Part shown: one piece after another, positions 21,991 through 32,519 of the stretch
How the letters are laid out: the number at the start of each line of letters is the position of its first letter
How positions within the stretch are numbered: position 1 is the stretch's first letter
NCBI GenBank assembly: GCA_036365515.1
Contig: CM070877.1
Span: forward strand, 86,418,022-86,482,021
DNA: 64,000 bases
DNA from: Torymus aiolomorphi
Lineage: Eukaryota > Arthropoda > Insecta > Hymenoptera > Torymidae
Direction of reading: 5' to 3'
Made by a program: the position numbers and the translations under genes
Notes under the pieces: model-generated
The model's database searches: none
What the model saw: the letters and a program-made list of their open reading frames with translations, nothing else
Told to the model about the DNA's origin: nothing

Positions 21991-22590
21991 AGTAACACGT
22001 CCTTTTCGTTTTTTCATATGACATAATCTTTTCTATGATATACATAAAACTCCTTAACATTATTGGCTATATCTCCAAAATAACTCCAATCTTCTTATGT
22101 AATATCTGTAAAAATTAGATATCCAAAAAATTATTGGCTATATCTCCAAAATGTCTTCGTAACTCTTCTTGTGTAATATTTGTATCTGTAAAAGTAAAAA
22201 ATCACACAAAGTATCAATTTTTAAAAGATGATTTTAGCAATTTAACATTTAGCCAGTAAGTACTTATCTAATAAAATTTATTCCTCCGTTAATTGAAACA
22301 TGAATAGATGAATTCTTCTTATCACCAGTTGACTGCTTGACATCTATGAAATTTATATTAATTAACTAATTTTAAACTAACTCACGATATTTATTTTTTA
22401 ATAAAAGTTTGCTACTTATATTATGTTATATGTGTATGTATATTTTCACATATACATATAGAGGTTATGTTATAAATAATGTTATAAATAATATATATAT
22501 TAAAAACTTTCAAATCATGAAAAACTTATAGTATACACGGGCGCCACGCATGTATATATGTATTATAAGCAAAATATTATCCGTGAGATG
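21990..22590. other. No gene seen
   Basis: AT-rich sequence with two partial copies of attggctatatctccaaaat (about 22061 and 22131). No coding or RNA signal. Confidence 0.4.
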
Positions 22591-22717
<127 letters not shown>

Positions 22718-22729
22718 CACAAGGTGACC

Positions 22730-23045
22730 CATTTTAATCGCTACACCCGGATTTTTCGGATCCTAAGACAGATAGGAAAAAATGATTCAGACAAAAGTTG
22801 TAGGGGACGAAGGGGGCCAAACGATGGTCCTAACAGCTTTGACCTTGAACTTGACCTTCAAGGTTATTTCAAGGTCAAGTGGTTTTTTTTAATAGGAACA
22901 CCTATTTTTGACCCCGGATTCGGAAAGAGCAGGAAATTTTACGTTCAAAATCATATTGAGACATTTTTTTCAAGGTCATTTCAAGGTCATTTCAAGGCCA
23001 AATGAAGGTCGAACTCCGAAAAATCCATTTTAAGTCGTTTTTTCC
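22730..23045. repeat. Dispersed repeat rich in TCAAGGTCA motifs
   Basis: The segment 22840-23010 carries many copies of CAAGGTCA or its complement TGACCTTGA, including ttcaaggtcatttcaaggtc. The same motif recurs in the MITE at 61659-62197. TCAAGGTCA is the consensus half-site of FTZ-F1/SF-1-type nuclear receptors (family knowledge); whether it binds anything here is unknown. Confidence 0.55.
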
Positions 23046-23335
23046 ATGAGTCACAGGCTTAAGTGGTTCAAACTGATCGTAGGTTTAATAGGGAAACCCA
23101 CACACCCAAAACTTTCACATCTTAGTAAACAAATATCAAACTTGCACATCCGAACCCCATGCTCTTCATAGCCTCACATGCTAAACTGTTACACCTCCCC
23201 CAGTCCCACACATCTCTACCTCATGTCTGATGTTTGTTTAACGGAAACTTCAAGATCATTAAAGCTTCTGTTGTAAATGTGTCAACCTTACGTTTAGCGC
23301 TACCCAGAAACAACGACGTGGACGTAGTAAGGATT

Positions 23336-23677
23336 GTTTCCTTTGGGGTGCTTGATTAAAGTGAGTCCCCTTGCCTCTCACTGTTCAGGGTGCTTGATTT
23401 AAGTGAGTCCCTTCGCCTCTCACTGATCGGGGTGCTTGATTAAAGTGGGTCCCCTTGCCTCTCACTGTTCAGGGTGCTTGATTTAAGTGAGTCCCTTCGC
23501 CTCTCACTGATCGGGGTGCTTGATTAAAGTGAGTTCCCTTGCCTCTCACTGTTCAGGGTGCTTGATTTAAGTGAGTCCCTTCGCCTTACACTGATCGGGG
23601 TGCTTGATTAAAGTGAGTCCCCTTGCCTCTCACTGTTCAGGGTGCTTGATTTAAGTGAGTCCCTTCGCCTCTCACTT
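23336..23677. repeat. Minisatellite, about 43-bp units in an 85-bp higher-order pair
   Basis: About eight monomers of the ggtgcttgattnaagtgagt type alternate between two variants (ending ctctcactgttca or ctctcactgatcg), so the true repeat is a dimer of about 85 bp. A piece of the unit also caps the far end of the adjacent palindrome (26125-26147), inverted. Confidence 0.9.
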
Positions 23678-23740
23678 ATGGGTTTATCTAACCTCGAAGA
23701 AAATGTTCGAAATTACGACCATTTGCTTCCAGGCACATAG

Positions 23741-24751
23741 TCAAACGCCTTTGGAAGTGGCGAACGGTGTTTTTTTTGGCAAAGTTTGCCTTGGAATGGC
23801 AGCGCATGCTCGACGAATTCTGTCCATCATGTCTACTCTTGTGGTGGGCCTTTCCTCAAAAACGGCATTTTTTAAATACCCCCATAAGTAAAAATCTGGT
23901 GATGTAAGATCTGGTGAGCAAGCAGGCCATTCAACCGGACCACCTCGACCAATCCATCTGTTACCATACTGCTCATTCAAAAAAGTCCTAACAATTCGAG
24001 CGAAATGTGGTGTTGCGCCGTCCTGCTGGAGCCACATTCTTCGTCGCGTTTCTAAGTCAACATCTTCCATCAATACAGGTAGTTCATCTCTTATTAGCGT
24101 TAAGTACGTGTGTTGATTAACATTTTCTTCGAAAAAATAAATCACACATCCATTAATAATCCCACACCATACCATAATACTCCATCGTCTTTGATGGTTT
24201 ACAGTTCTGACCCAATGAGGATTAACATCAGACCAGTAATGACAATTATGTCTATTCAATTCCCCATCACTTTGAAATTTTGCCTCATCAGAAAAAAGAA
24301 CAAAATTAAAAAAGTCTGGATCATTTTCTATCATTTGTAAAGCCCATTGGTAAAACACAATACGCTGTTGAAAATGAGCAAACTGTAGTTCTTGGACCAG
24401 AGTAATATGATACGCATGATATCTAAGCACCTTCATAATTCTTAAAAATGTACTTTTTGGAAGACCGATTTCCCTTTCGATTCGACGAGCGCTTATCTGT
24501 GGGTCAAGATGAATTATTGCCAGAATAGTCACAACCCGATTATCATTTTCATCATATTGATGGCGCCTACGTTGACGAACCATGTGTCCACCACGAGCTC
24601 TTTGAGTTAAACGTCTGATAGCCATAGCGTCAGGGTGTCGTCTGTCTGGATAGCGTTCAGCATAAATTCTTGCCGCAGCACGATAATTACTTCGGCTTTC
24701 TCCTAAAGCCAACATCATGTCAACGATCTCGTTGGGCGGATAGTCAGCCAT
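23741..24751 (-). pseudogene. Tc1/mariner (IS630)-superfamily transposase, DUF4817-type, C-terminal frameshift
   Basis: 336 codons on the minus strand. The N-terminus (MADYPPNEIVDMMLALGES, RAAARIYAERYPDRRHPDAM) is the helix-turn-helix region often called DUF4817; residues about 80-110 form a second helical DNA-binding part (ISARRIEREIGLPKSTFLRI). The DDE catalytic core follows: FVLFSDEAKFQSDG (first Asp), RMWLQQDGATPHFAR (second Asp) and WPACSPDLTSPDFYLWGYLK (third acidic residue in SPDLTSPD). The enzyme would cut and paste an element by its inverted ends. Against the plus-strand copy, two residues (GP before YFFEEN) are missing in frame, and five extra A residues near 23773 shift the frame, replacing the last ~25 residues. 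Probably inactive. Confidence 0.85.
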
Positions 24752-25466
24752 TTCAGAGCCAGCTATTAATTACTATTAAATTTGAATAGTGAAATGGTAT
24801 AAAAAATATTAATAATTATAATATTTGCCCGTATACGGTCGCGACCAAAAAAGAAAAATGTTCCTAAATTATGGTAACTTTATCTGACTAAGTGTATTTG
24901 CCAAAAGTACTCCGATTGTCACACTTTTGTAATTGTAAGTTTTATAATAAAGTAATAATCATTAAATTATTTCTAATTTGAACTGCACATAATACTAAAA
25001 CTTGCTTTTATTTTAAATATTGTGAATTATTGCCGTTCAGATTTTTATTCCGTCAAGATTTTTGTACAAAAAAGAAATGTTGTATCTTTATTCTTTTGAA
25101 AGTTATGACTTTTCTTTTTAAACAATGACATTTTTTTACAGCTCATATCTTTAATTTACTCATAACTTTCAAAAGAATAAAGATACAACATTTCTTTTTT
25201 GTACAAAAATCTCGACGGAATAAAAATCTGAACGGCAATAATTCACAATATTTAAAATAAAAGCAAGTTTTAGTATTATGTGCAGTTCAAATTAGAAATA
25301 ATTTAATGATTATTACTTTATTATAAAACTTACAATTACAAAAGTGTGACAATCGGAGTACTTTTGGCAAATACACTTAGTCAGATAAAGTTACCATAAT
25401 TTAGGAACATTTTTCTTTTTTGGTCGCGACCGTATACGGGCAAATATTATAATTATTGATATACAA

Positions 25467-26114
25467 ATGATAGAAAATGATCCAGACTTTTTTAATTTTG
25501 TTCTTTTTTCTGATGAGGCAAAATTTCAAAGTGATGGGGAATTGAATAGACATAATTGTCATTACTGGTCTGATGTTAATCCTCATTGGGTCAGAACTGT
25601 AAACCATCAAAGACGATGGAGTATTATGGTATGGTGTGGGATTATTAATGGATGTGTGATTGGCCCTTATTTTTTCGAAGAAAATGTTAATCAACACACG
25701 TACTTAACGCTAATAAGAGATGAACTACCTGTATTGATGGAAGATGTTGACTTAGAAACGCGACGAAGAATGTGGCTCCAGCAGGACGGCGCAACACCAC
25801 ATTTCGCTCGAATTGTCAGGACTTTTTTGAATGAGCAGTATGGTAACAGATGGATTGGTCGAGGTGGTCCGGTTGAATGGCCTGCTTGCTCACCAGATCT
25901 TACATCACCAGATTTTTACTTATGGGGGTATTTAAAAAATGCCGTTTTTGAGGAAAGGCCCACCACAAGAGTAGACATGATGGACAGAATTCGTCGAGCA
26001 TGCGCTGCCATGCCAAGGCAAACTTTGCTAAACACCGTTCGCCACTTCCAAAGGCGTTTGACTATGTGCCTGGAAGCAAATGGTCGTAATTTCGAACATT
26101 TTCTTCGAGGTTAG
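25467..26114 (+). pseudogene. 5'-truncated copy of the same transposase
   Basis: Encodes the catalytic half only: MIENDPDFFNFVLFSDEAKF, WCGIINGCVIGPYFFEE, WLQQDGATPHFARIV, SPDLTSPDFYLWGYLK, and the intact C-terminus RHFQRRLTMCLEANGRNFEH ending in LRG. All three catalytic acidic positions are present, but the N-terminal DNA-binding region is absent: the frame begins where the noncoding palindrome arm was joined at about 25465. It preserves the GP residues and C-terminus lost from the left copy. Confidence 0.85.
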
Positions 26115-26147
26115 ATAAACACATAAGTGAGAGGCGAAGGGACTCAC

Positions 26148-26962
26148 TGAAAAGGTAGAGGGCGGTATTCGGGGAGATAGGGAACGGTTACTCGCAAAAT
26201 AAAGAACGCGTGACTCCAGTACTTAGAATAAAAGGTTTAATTAACCAGAAGGAAATTTCGCGCTAAGGGGCGCGATGCCCGAACAACTACTACAGAAATA
26301 CACGCGCACAGGCCGAGACTTACGCGGAGGCGACCGGTCGCACCGCTGGCGTCACCGCGCTGCGAGACGCCACAAAATGGCCGCCGCACGCTCGTACACG
26401 AGGCCGCTCGCTTCTACGCAAGAGGCGTCGTATAGCCGCGCAACAAGTCACTCGCAAAGCCGCTCGCACGCAAAACCTACGCGGCAAGTATAAAAGGAAG
26501 CGCCACACTTAAGTTTGCGCTGGCCATTGCGTCGCACGAAGGCTCTCCCTCTCTTTCTCTCTTTTTCACGCTCGCCTCCTCGCTGCGGGGCGGCGGGCCT
26601 CGTGGCAGGTCGAGCCACTTCGCTGGCGGCCTCGCTCGCTCTCTCTCTCTGCTTCTCTTCGTCCAGCGGCCCTGCAGCCGGGCGTTGCACCGGTGGCTGG
26701 CTGGTGGCGGAGAGAAGGCGCGGGGGCACGGGGCACTCTTGATGGCGCGGCACTGGCGGAACACTCGGAGCACGTGCGCACCTGTTGCGCGGCGAGAGGG
26801 AACTGAGGAAAATGGCCGCGGCGTCGCTTCAGCGGCGCGTCGGCGTCTTCCTCTTCTTCTCGCTCCGCCTCTCGCGCGTCGAGTCGCTATATGTGCAAGC
26901 GATTCAAATCTCGCTGCGCGGTATACGCGATCGCCTTTACCTTTATTCATGCGCCGGTTACA
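26148..26962 (-). mobile_element. Gypsy element 1, truncated 3' LTR
   Basis: The inner end is 26957-26962 (gttaca on plus), preceded on the minus strand by a purine-rich GGGTGTGGGG polypurine tract. The LTR aligns with the 5' LTR copy (from about 33768 onward and 39312-39889) but lacks its last roughly 390 bp: it ends abruptly at 26148 against the transposon palindrome. GA/TC-rich and CpG-rich; open frames inside it are composition artefacts. Confidence 0.8.
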
Positions 26963-27227
26963 CCCCACACCCAAATTTAGCGTACCCTGGACGTAATATC
27001 GGGGAAAAGGAAGGGCGCAGAAATAAGGCAAAAACAACGGGTTAGGTGGAGGCTCTTCCCTTTATTTCAGCCTCTGGGGCATGTTTCACCTATTTACATC
27101 TTTATGTACAAAAATAATATTCGTCGTACAAAAACATATACAAAATATTTACACACAAGAAAAAAAACTGTCCAACACTGCCCCTCGATGGGAGGGGTCT
27201 TCTGGCCTAGGAGCGTCCCTCCCCGGG

Positions 27228-28004
27228 CTAGCCACGGGGAGGCGCAGTGGGTCTTGGTGGGTGCGTGGCCACTCTGGGGCACTTGCGTGGCAGGCGCACC
27301 CCTGGCCACCCGCACAGGTAGCAAAAGCGGGGGCGTCCCGCCCCTGGAGGGTTCGGCCGGACGGGCGAGCGCTCCCTCGCGAGGTCCAGGTCGACGGCCG
27401 CCCTCTCCTCATCTCGGCGGGCCTCATTCCACCGAGCGCGTGCGGCCTGGAGCTCGGCCTCCTCGGCGAGGCGGCGGGCGCGGGCCTCTTCCAGGGCCCG
27501 CTCCGATGCGGCGCGGAGACGTGCCTCCTCCTCCTCCTCGCGCTGAAGGCGAGAACGCCGCTCCGCTCTCCAGGCGACGAGGTGCTCGGCCTCCTCCCGC
27601 TTGGCCTCCACCATTCGACGCCAGGAGTCGGCTTCTCGGTGCTGCCCCCGCTGGCGCCGGCGTACCGCTCAAAGGCGGCGAAGACCTCGGCGCGGGCCTG
27701 GTTGGCGGCGCGGTCCATCTCCCTGACAGCTGTCAGCCCGGCCCGCAATTCGTCCCAGGCGGGCTCGGGTGGCAGGAGGTGGGCCTCTGTCTGCGAGGCG
27801 GCGTCGCGCATGATCCGCCGCGGATAGGCGGCGGGAATTGCGCCGCGTGGCGGCATGGCAGGCACCTCCGTCCTCGAGGCGCTGCCGACGTTGGCGCAGG
27901 AGATGCAGCACGGCCTGGGCCACGCCCTCGACTGGCTTGTCCAAGTCGAGGGTGACGAGCGCGGCCATGGCCTCCTCCAGCGTCTGCTCGGGAATCTCCA
28001 ACAT
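27228..28004 (-). pseudogene. Gypsy element 1, extra 3' ORF (coiled coil plus degenerate zinc knuckle), frameshifted
   Basis: Downstream of integrase the minus strand encodes a third protein in three frames: LEIPEQTLEEAMAALVTLDL, then (shift near 27870) MRDAASQTEAHLLPPEPAWD and REMDRAANQARAEVFAAFER, then (shift near 27630) a long Glu/Arg/Ala coiled coil (EEAEHLVAWRAERRSRLQRE, ALEEARARRLAEEAELQAAR) ending in CYLCGWPGVRLPRKCP. The last segment has Cys-x2-Cys and a later Cys like a retroviral zinc knuckle, but the expected His is absent. It is not an envelope: no signal peptide or membrane segment. It could be a second nucleic-acid-binding or gag-like protein. Function unknown. Confidence 0.6.
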
Positions 28005-28100
28005 CTGAAAAGGAGATCTCAGGTTAGGCCAGTTTTAACGATATCCGTTGCCGTTTCTCGCAAGTCTTGGGGGGAGGGAAGAAGCGCTAGGCTCGCAACG

Positions 28101-29580
28101 CTATGGAGGCTTGCGGGGACGACCGCGTCCCCTGCGAGGAGCGTTCGGGGCTCTCTGTCCTATCGAAGGTGGTTCGGCAGGACCCGCAGTTGCGCCGCGC
28201 GCTCTCAGCGACCTCCCCCGCGTACTTTCGGGGGGCGCCCCTGTCCCCTGGGAGGCGGGTAATTCGCCCGCCGGCGTTATCCCTGAGTCGCCTTCCGCGT
28301 CGACTTCATTCGAATCAGGCGACTCGCTGTGATAGGGCTTAAGCTGGTCAGCGGCCACTAACTCCTTAATTTGGCCCCCCTCACCTACCAATCTGTAGGT
28401 GTTGGAACCTAGCACGGCCGTAATCCAATACGGCCCTTCAAACCTAGGGGCTAGTTTCGCCGCGATGCCCTTCGCGGCCGAGGAGAGTGTGTGGCTGCGC
28501 TCCCAGACCCTCCCTCCTGGCTTGAAGTCTGGCTCTCGGCTGCCGGCGTCATAATAGCTGGCTTGACGATCTTGAGCCGCTCTCGCCTGAGAGGCGGCTC
28601 GTTGATGTAGGTTTGGAAGGGCGTCAAGCCGCTCCTTCCAGTGAGCCAAACTTTCTTCTTGCGCTGGTGTCTCTGCCGCGACCTCTTGCAGCCTACGCTG
28701 CGTTCGAGGGGGCTCTGGCTGCCTACCGTAAAGCAACATGGCGGGGCTGACTCCGGTAGAGCTGTGCACAGCCGTGTTCATGGCGAAAAGAAGTTCCGGA
28801 AGCTTTTCGTCCCATGTGGTGTGTCGCTCCTTAAGGTAAGAGGCGACCATCATTTTTTTAAGGTACGATTGGCGCGCTCCACCGGATTAGCCTGTGGGTG
28901 GTAGGTGGGGGTATTGGTGTGATGCACACCTCGCTCCCTAAGGAAGTCCTCTACGACACGGTTCTTGAACTCGGTGCCGTTATCAGAGAGGAACACTTCC
29001 GGGCAACCGAATCGGAGGAGAACCTTCCGATCCAATTCTCCTACCACCACCTTGGCGTTAGATTTACGTATCGGCGAAGCCTCCGCCCACCTGGAGAAAA
29101 GGTCTTGAGACACCACAATGTATTCAAAACCTTTAGAGGTGCGAGGCAGCGGTCCGATTATATCTCCAGCGACGACCTGCCAGGGTCTGTCGACGACTCG
29201 TCGACCCATGAGGCCGGCTGGAGCACGTTGTTCCACCTTAAACCGCTGGCACGTTTCGCAGTTGCGCACGTACTCTTGCGTTTCCGCGTAGTAACGTGGC
29301 CAGTAGTAGCGCAGGGCTACTCTGGCAAACGTCTTTTCTCGTCCGAGATGACCAGCGGTGGCATCGTCATGGCACTCTTGCAGCACCTCGCGGCGATGCT
29401 CTTCTGTTACGACCAGCTTCCAGGCATCCTCATCGTCGCCGGGAGTCGCGTCCACGTCCGGGTTCGGTCGATAGCGGTAAAGGTTGCCTGCGACGAGCTT
29501 GTAGGTTGGAAAATTGTTGGGTTGCTCCCGGACCTTGGCGCTCCACTCTCGATACCACGTGTCCTCGGTGTCCGTTGTCC
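28101..29580 (-). pseudogene. Gypsy element 1, pol integrase region
   Basis: Minus strand. A linker (EDTWYREWSAKVREQP) leads to the HHCC zinc-binding domain (HDDATAGHLGREKTF, CETCQRFK). The DDE core follows: VVAGDIIGPLPR (D), FLSDNGTEFKNR (D) and HPQANPVERANRT (E), all present. One A is missing in an A run at about 28852, shifting the frame. Beyond it the C-terminal region (LPELLFAMNTAVHSSTGVSP, LAPRFEGPYWITAVLGSNTY) is the usual Gypsy integrase tail with its GPY motif; it ends at 28101 after an Arg/Pro-rich tail. Integrase would insert the cDNA into the host genome. Confidence 0.85.
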
Positions 29581-29916
29581 CAGCCCCGGCACCGTGAAAG
29601 CGGTGATGGGCCGCGCCTCCTCCGCTAACGGTATCTGATGATACGCGCTCTTGAGGTCAAGCGTGGAGATGAACTTCGCCTTCCTCAATTTCCGCAGAAT
29701 AACTTGCATATTCGGCAGAGAGTAGGCGTCGGGTTCGGTGGCTGCATTCACCTTCCGCAGGTCGTTGCAGAACCGTCCTATGCCGTCGCTCTTCAGCGTC
29801 ATTACGACGGGGCTCGACCAACCACTCTTGGAGGGCTCAATGATGCCTTGGTTCAGCATTTCGCAGACCTGATGATGCATCTCCTCCTGCACCTTATCCG
29901 ACACTGGATAATGGCG
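29581..29916 (-). pseudogene. Gypsy element 1, N-terminal remnant of reverse transcriptase
   Basis: After a TAG at 29917-29919 the frame continues with RHYPVSDKVQEEMHHQVC, GIIEPSKSGWSSPVVM, DLRKVNAATEPDAYSLPNM and FISTLDLKSAYHQIPLAEEA up to ITAFTVPG. These are the first RT motifs, including the first catalytic Asp (LDLKSAYHQI). At about 29585 the sequence jumps directly to the pre-integrase linker in another frame. The second half of RT with the YxDD box and all of RNase H are deleted, so this copy cannot make cDNA alone. Confidence 0.85.
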
Positions 29917-30624
29917 CTACTTGATTGATCGAGCGTTTCCTACGTGAATCTCATGCTCCACGCCTCTAACGCAACCTAGTCCTGGCGGGAGCTTGCCTAG
30001 GACCTCGTCCACCATGACCTTCAGCTCCTCTCGCTGAAGGTCTGTAGCATCCTCGAGCCCAATTGCTGCTACCGAGCTAGGATCGGGGCTCAAGCTGGCT
30101 ACTTCCAGCTCGACATAGGCTTCCGTCTCCTTACAGAATAGCCTATCCGTATCCGGGTCTAGTACGGCCCTGAACGCTCGTACAAAATTGACCCCTAAGT
30201 AGCAGTCGGCATCTAAATTAGGCATTATGGCGACTCGGATATCGCGAGTGAGGCCAGCCACAGTGATGCGGCTTCCATCCGCTAACCTTACCCCTCTCTT
30301 CATGGATGCTTCGAATTCCCGGTCCGGCGCTGTGGCTAGTTGGATCCCGACAGAGTCCATCACCCTCGTGGATACTCCAGGATCCAACAGCGCACGGAGA
30401 TTAAACTCGCCGACCTCAATTCGCAGCCACCACCTTGTTTCTGCGTCGGTCGGTTGCTTCGCCGAGCCCTCTCCTCGGTTCACAACTGGCGAGGGTGCCG
30501 CTGACTCTTTCGCGGCAGGGCGGCTATCGCACGTGGCCAAAACATCTTCGGCTTTGGGGACCTCTTCGGGGAGAGGGGCGGTAGTGATCCCCTCTACGCG
30601 CTCCCTTTCCCGTTTCCCGCGCAA
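29917..30624 (-). pseudogene. Gypsy element 1, aspartic protease region of pol
   Basis: The pol frame opens in the -1 frame relative to gag, overlapping its end. It carries a linker, then WWLRIEVGEFNLRALLDPGV with the protease active-site region written D-P-G rather than the common D-T/S-G, then DSVGIQLATAPDREF and ADCYLGVNFVRAF (flap and second conserved region). It connects in frame to RT, except for a TAG at 29917-29919 where relatives usually have a sense codon. The protease would release gag and pol products. Confidence 0.75.
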
Positions 30625-31769
30625 TTAGGGCAGTAGCGCGCTATATAGCCGACAAGGCCGCATGAGTAGCAACTCAGCGGCGGCCTCGGCCCTTTCTGAG
30701 GGTTACCCCCGGGGCTTGCGGAGGGCGCGGAGCCGTTTGGTGGGCTCGTCGCCTTCGCCTCCTGCCTCTGTTCTGGGGGCCTCCTTGCCCCGCCACGCCC
30801 AGATGACTGATTACCGCGCCATCTGCGCGGTCCAGGGGGCGTATTTCGCCTGGAGCGCTCTCCTCCGGAGCCTCACCGGTCGGAAAGGCTCTCGCTCAGC
30901 ACTCGCCGAAGCATTTCCTCCAAGCCCTCCAGCTTGGTGTCCTTTTCGGCCACCGCGGCAGCCACTTTGCCTTTCTTGGTATCGCCTTTAGGCTTTCGTG
31001 GCGCGTCGGTGTTTGCCGTCGGTTTATACGCCATTTCAGGCAGTAGCGCCACTGTTGGCGGTGGGGGAGGTCGGAACGTCTTCGAGTTCTCCAAAGTTTG
31101 CTCCGCGTCCACTGCCAACTCCAGTAGCTCCTCTACTGTGCTGAAGTCTGACCTGCGGACCACTGCCTGCAGCTGTGGCCGTAGGTTTCGGTGCAGCTGG
31201 TCCAACTGTTGCTCCGAGCTGGGAGGCGGCGATATTTTCCTCACTATCGCGATGAGGCACGTGATATAGTCTCTCACGGCCTCGTCCGCCCCTTGGGTTC
31301 GGTTGTTCGCCTCTGCTATCAACCGCTGCTGGTACCTCTTCGTCGTCCCGTACCAGCGTTTCGCTGCAGTTACGAAATCTTGCCACGTGGCCCATTTCTC
31401 CTTCTCGTTACGGTACCACGTGGCCGCCGTGTCAGTGAACAGCTCTGACAGCGACGACAACACCTCTTCTTCGGAGAGGTTTGCCAGGACTCGACAGTCC
31501 TCAAGCCTCGCTAGGAATACGTCGATACTCTGGCTCTTCACACCAGAGAATCGAATTTGCCATTTCCTCACGATTTGGCCTATATCTCGCGAGTGGAACA
31601 TACTCGACCTCGAGAAGTTCCCTGTCGCGCCTGGCGCGCCATATGTCGGCCAGCTCGAGCCTCTCGCCGAACCTCGGCGGTCACCCCCCACCCAGGCTGT
31701 GTTTACTCCTTGTAAACGAGGCTGACCATCACGCCGAGCTGGCGGTGGTGTCGATGGGGAGCCGATCAC
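30594..31769 (-). pseudogene. Gypsy element 1, gag (capsid and nucleocapsid)
   Basis: Minus strand. A Pro/Gly-rich N-terminus precedes a retrotransposon gag core: HSRDIGQIVRKWQIRFSGVK, FLARLEDCRVLANLSEEEVL, SELFTDTAATWYRNEKEKW, VRDYITCLIAIVRKISPP. These form the helical capsid that packages element RNA. A TGA at 30870-30872 interrupts the frame; the same frame then runs on to a single zinc knuckle, CYSCGLVGYIARYC. That knuckle fits C-x2-C-x4-H-x4-C except that His is replaced by Tyr. The frame ends at 30594. A GTG at 31769 overlaps the stop of the upstream ORF, so gag may start internally or be reached from that ORF. Confidence 0.75.
30612..30618 (-). promoter_or_regulatory. Slippery heptamer for -1 gag-pol frameshifting
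   Basis: On the minus strand, 30618-30612 reads GGGAAAC, of the form X XXY YYZ, and it lies in the gag frame as G GGA AAC. A -1 slip here leaves gag 18 nt before its stop (TAG at 30594-30596) and enters the open pol frame (CGG GAA AGG). Position and phase fit a programmed -1 frameshift site; a downstream RNA structure was not assessed. Confidence 0.65.
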
Positions 31770-32500
31770 GCATCGTTACCGTTGACGGTGTACGTGCCGT
31801 CGAATTGCACGTTGTGACCTTGCCGTGGTTCCGCAATGTGCGTGCTGGAAGCGGCGTGTCGCTGTTGGTTCAAAACCAGATCCTCCAGTGACCTGACTTT
31901 CGCTATTAGTTCCGCTAATAGCGAGCCGACTTCCCGAGGAATGTAAAACTCGGAGCCATCCTTTGCCAGGAGGCGAAGCATCTCTCCTGGCTGCGCTTGC
32001 TGTTCATCGCTGCCATCGTCGTTTTCGTCGCTCTGATGCTGTAGGGGTTGTTGCGTGCGTTGCTCCTTGCGTTGTTGGGTGTCTTCAGTGTTCCTATTAC
32101 TAGCTGTGGCGTTTGGGTGTGGTGAGTGCTGGGTATTGGACACGGCCTGCGCCGTCGTCCTACGCAGTATCTCTAATATCTGCTCGCTTTTGAGTATTAC
32201 TTCCAGGGGGTGTAGATTCCAACTGGACGTTTCGACGAAGGAGCAGTCGTCTTTTGACAGGATGTTTCGCAAAAGGTTTTCTCTTAGCTCCATCCGCCGG
32301 GGAATTACATCTCCCGGCCCTTCCGGCTCCTCGAACTCTTGAGGCGCATAATTACCCAGCACCCACTGGCTTACCCTGTGCACCCGCAAGAATGTAGAGT
32401 CTTGTCGCCTCAATTGCAACTCAGACAGGTGGCTGTCGATCTCCCTTGGAGAGATAGATCACACCCAATCCTCCACAGCTTCCTGGATGTTGTACGACAT
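31766..32500 (-). pseudogene. Gypsy element 1, leader ORF upstream of gag
   Basis: Minus strand, ATG at 32498-32500: MSYNIQEAVEDWV, then a TGA (32459-32461) and the same frame continues with SISPREIDSHLSELQLRRQD, ILEILRRTTAQAVSNTQHS, a Gln/Glu-rich linker, and EFYIPREVGSLLAELIAKVR. It ends at 31766, overlapping gag in another frame by the tetranucleotide GTGA. Not recognised; it may be an N-terminal matrix-like portion of gag that has become separated by a frameshift, or a genuine separate ORF. Confidence 0.5.
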
Positions 32501-32519
32501 CGTTCGCTGGTTGTGTGTA

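Larger units (their letters stand above)
23678..26147. mobile_element. 2.4-kb palindrome of a Tc1/mariner-like transposon, right arm deleted
   Basis: Starting from a centre near 25130, the arms 24815-25110 and 25155-25455 are almost perfect reverse complements. Outside them lie inverted copies of a transposase gene: the left arm has the full gene, the right only its 3' half. Outer ends match too (ttatgggtttatctaacctc inverted as gaggttagataaacacataa) and extend into the minisatellite. The right arm lost about 450 bp (transposase N-terminus) by a join near 25465. Confidence 0.8.

Noticed and set aside
23741..23891. Plus-strand frame over the transposase C-terminus
   Set aside because: Shadow of the minus-strand transposase; no independent domain.
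26275..27045. Many GC-rich frames on both strands
   Set aside because: They lie within the Gypsy LTR, which is non-coding by its position next to the polypurine tract; the same frames recur in the other LTR copy.
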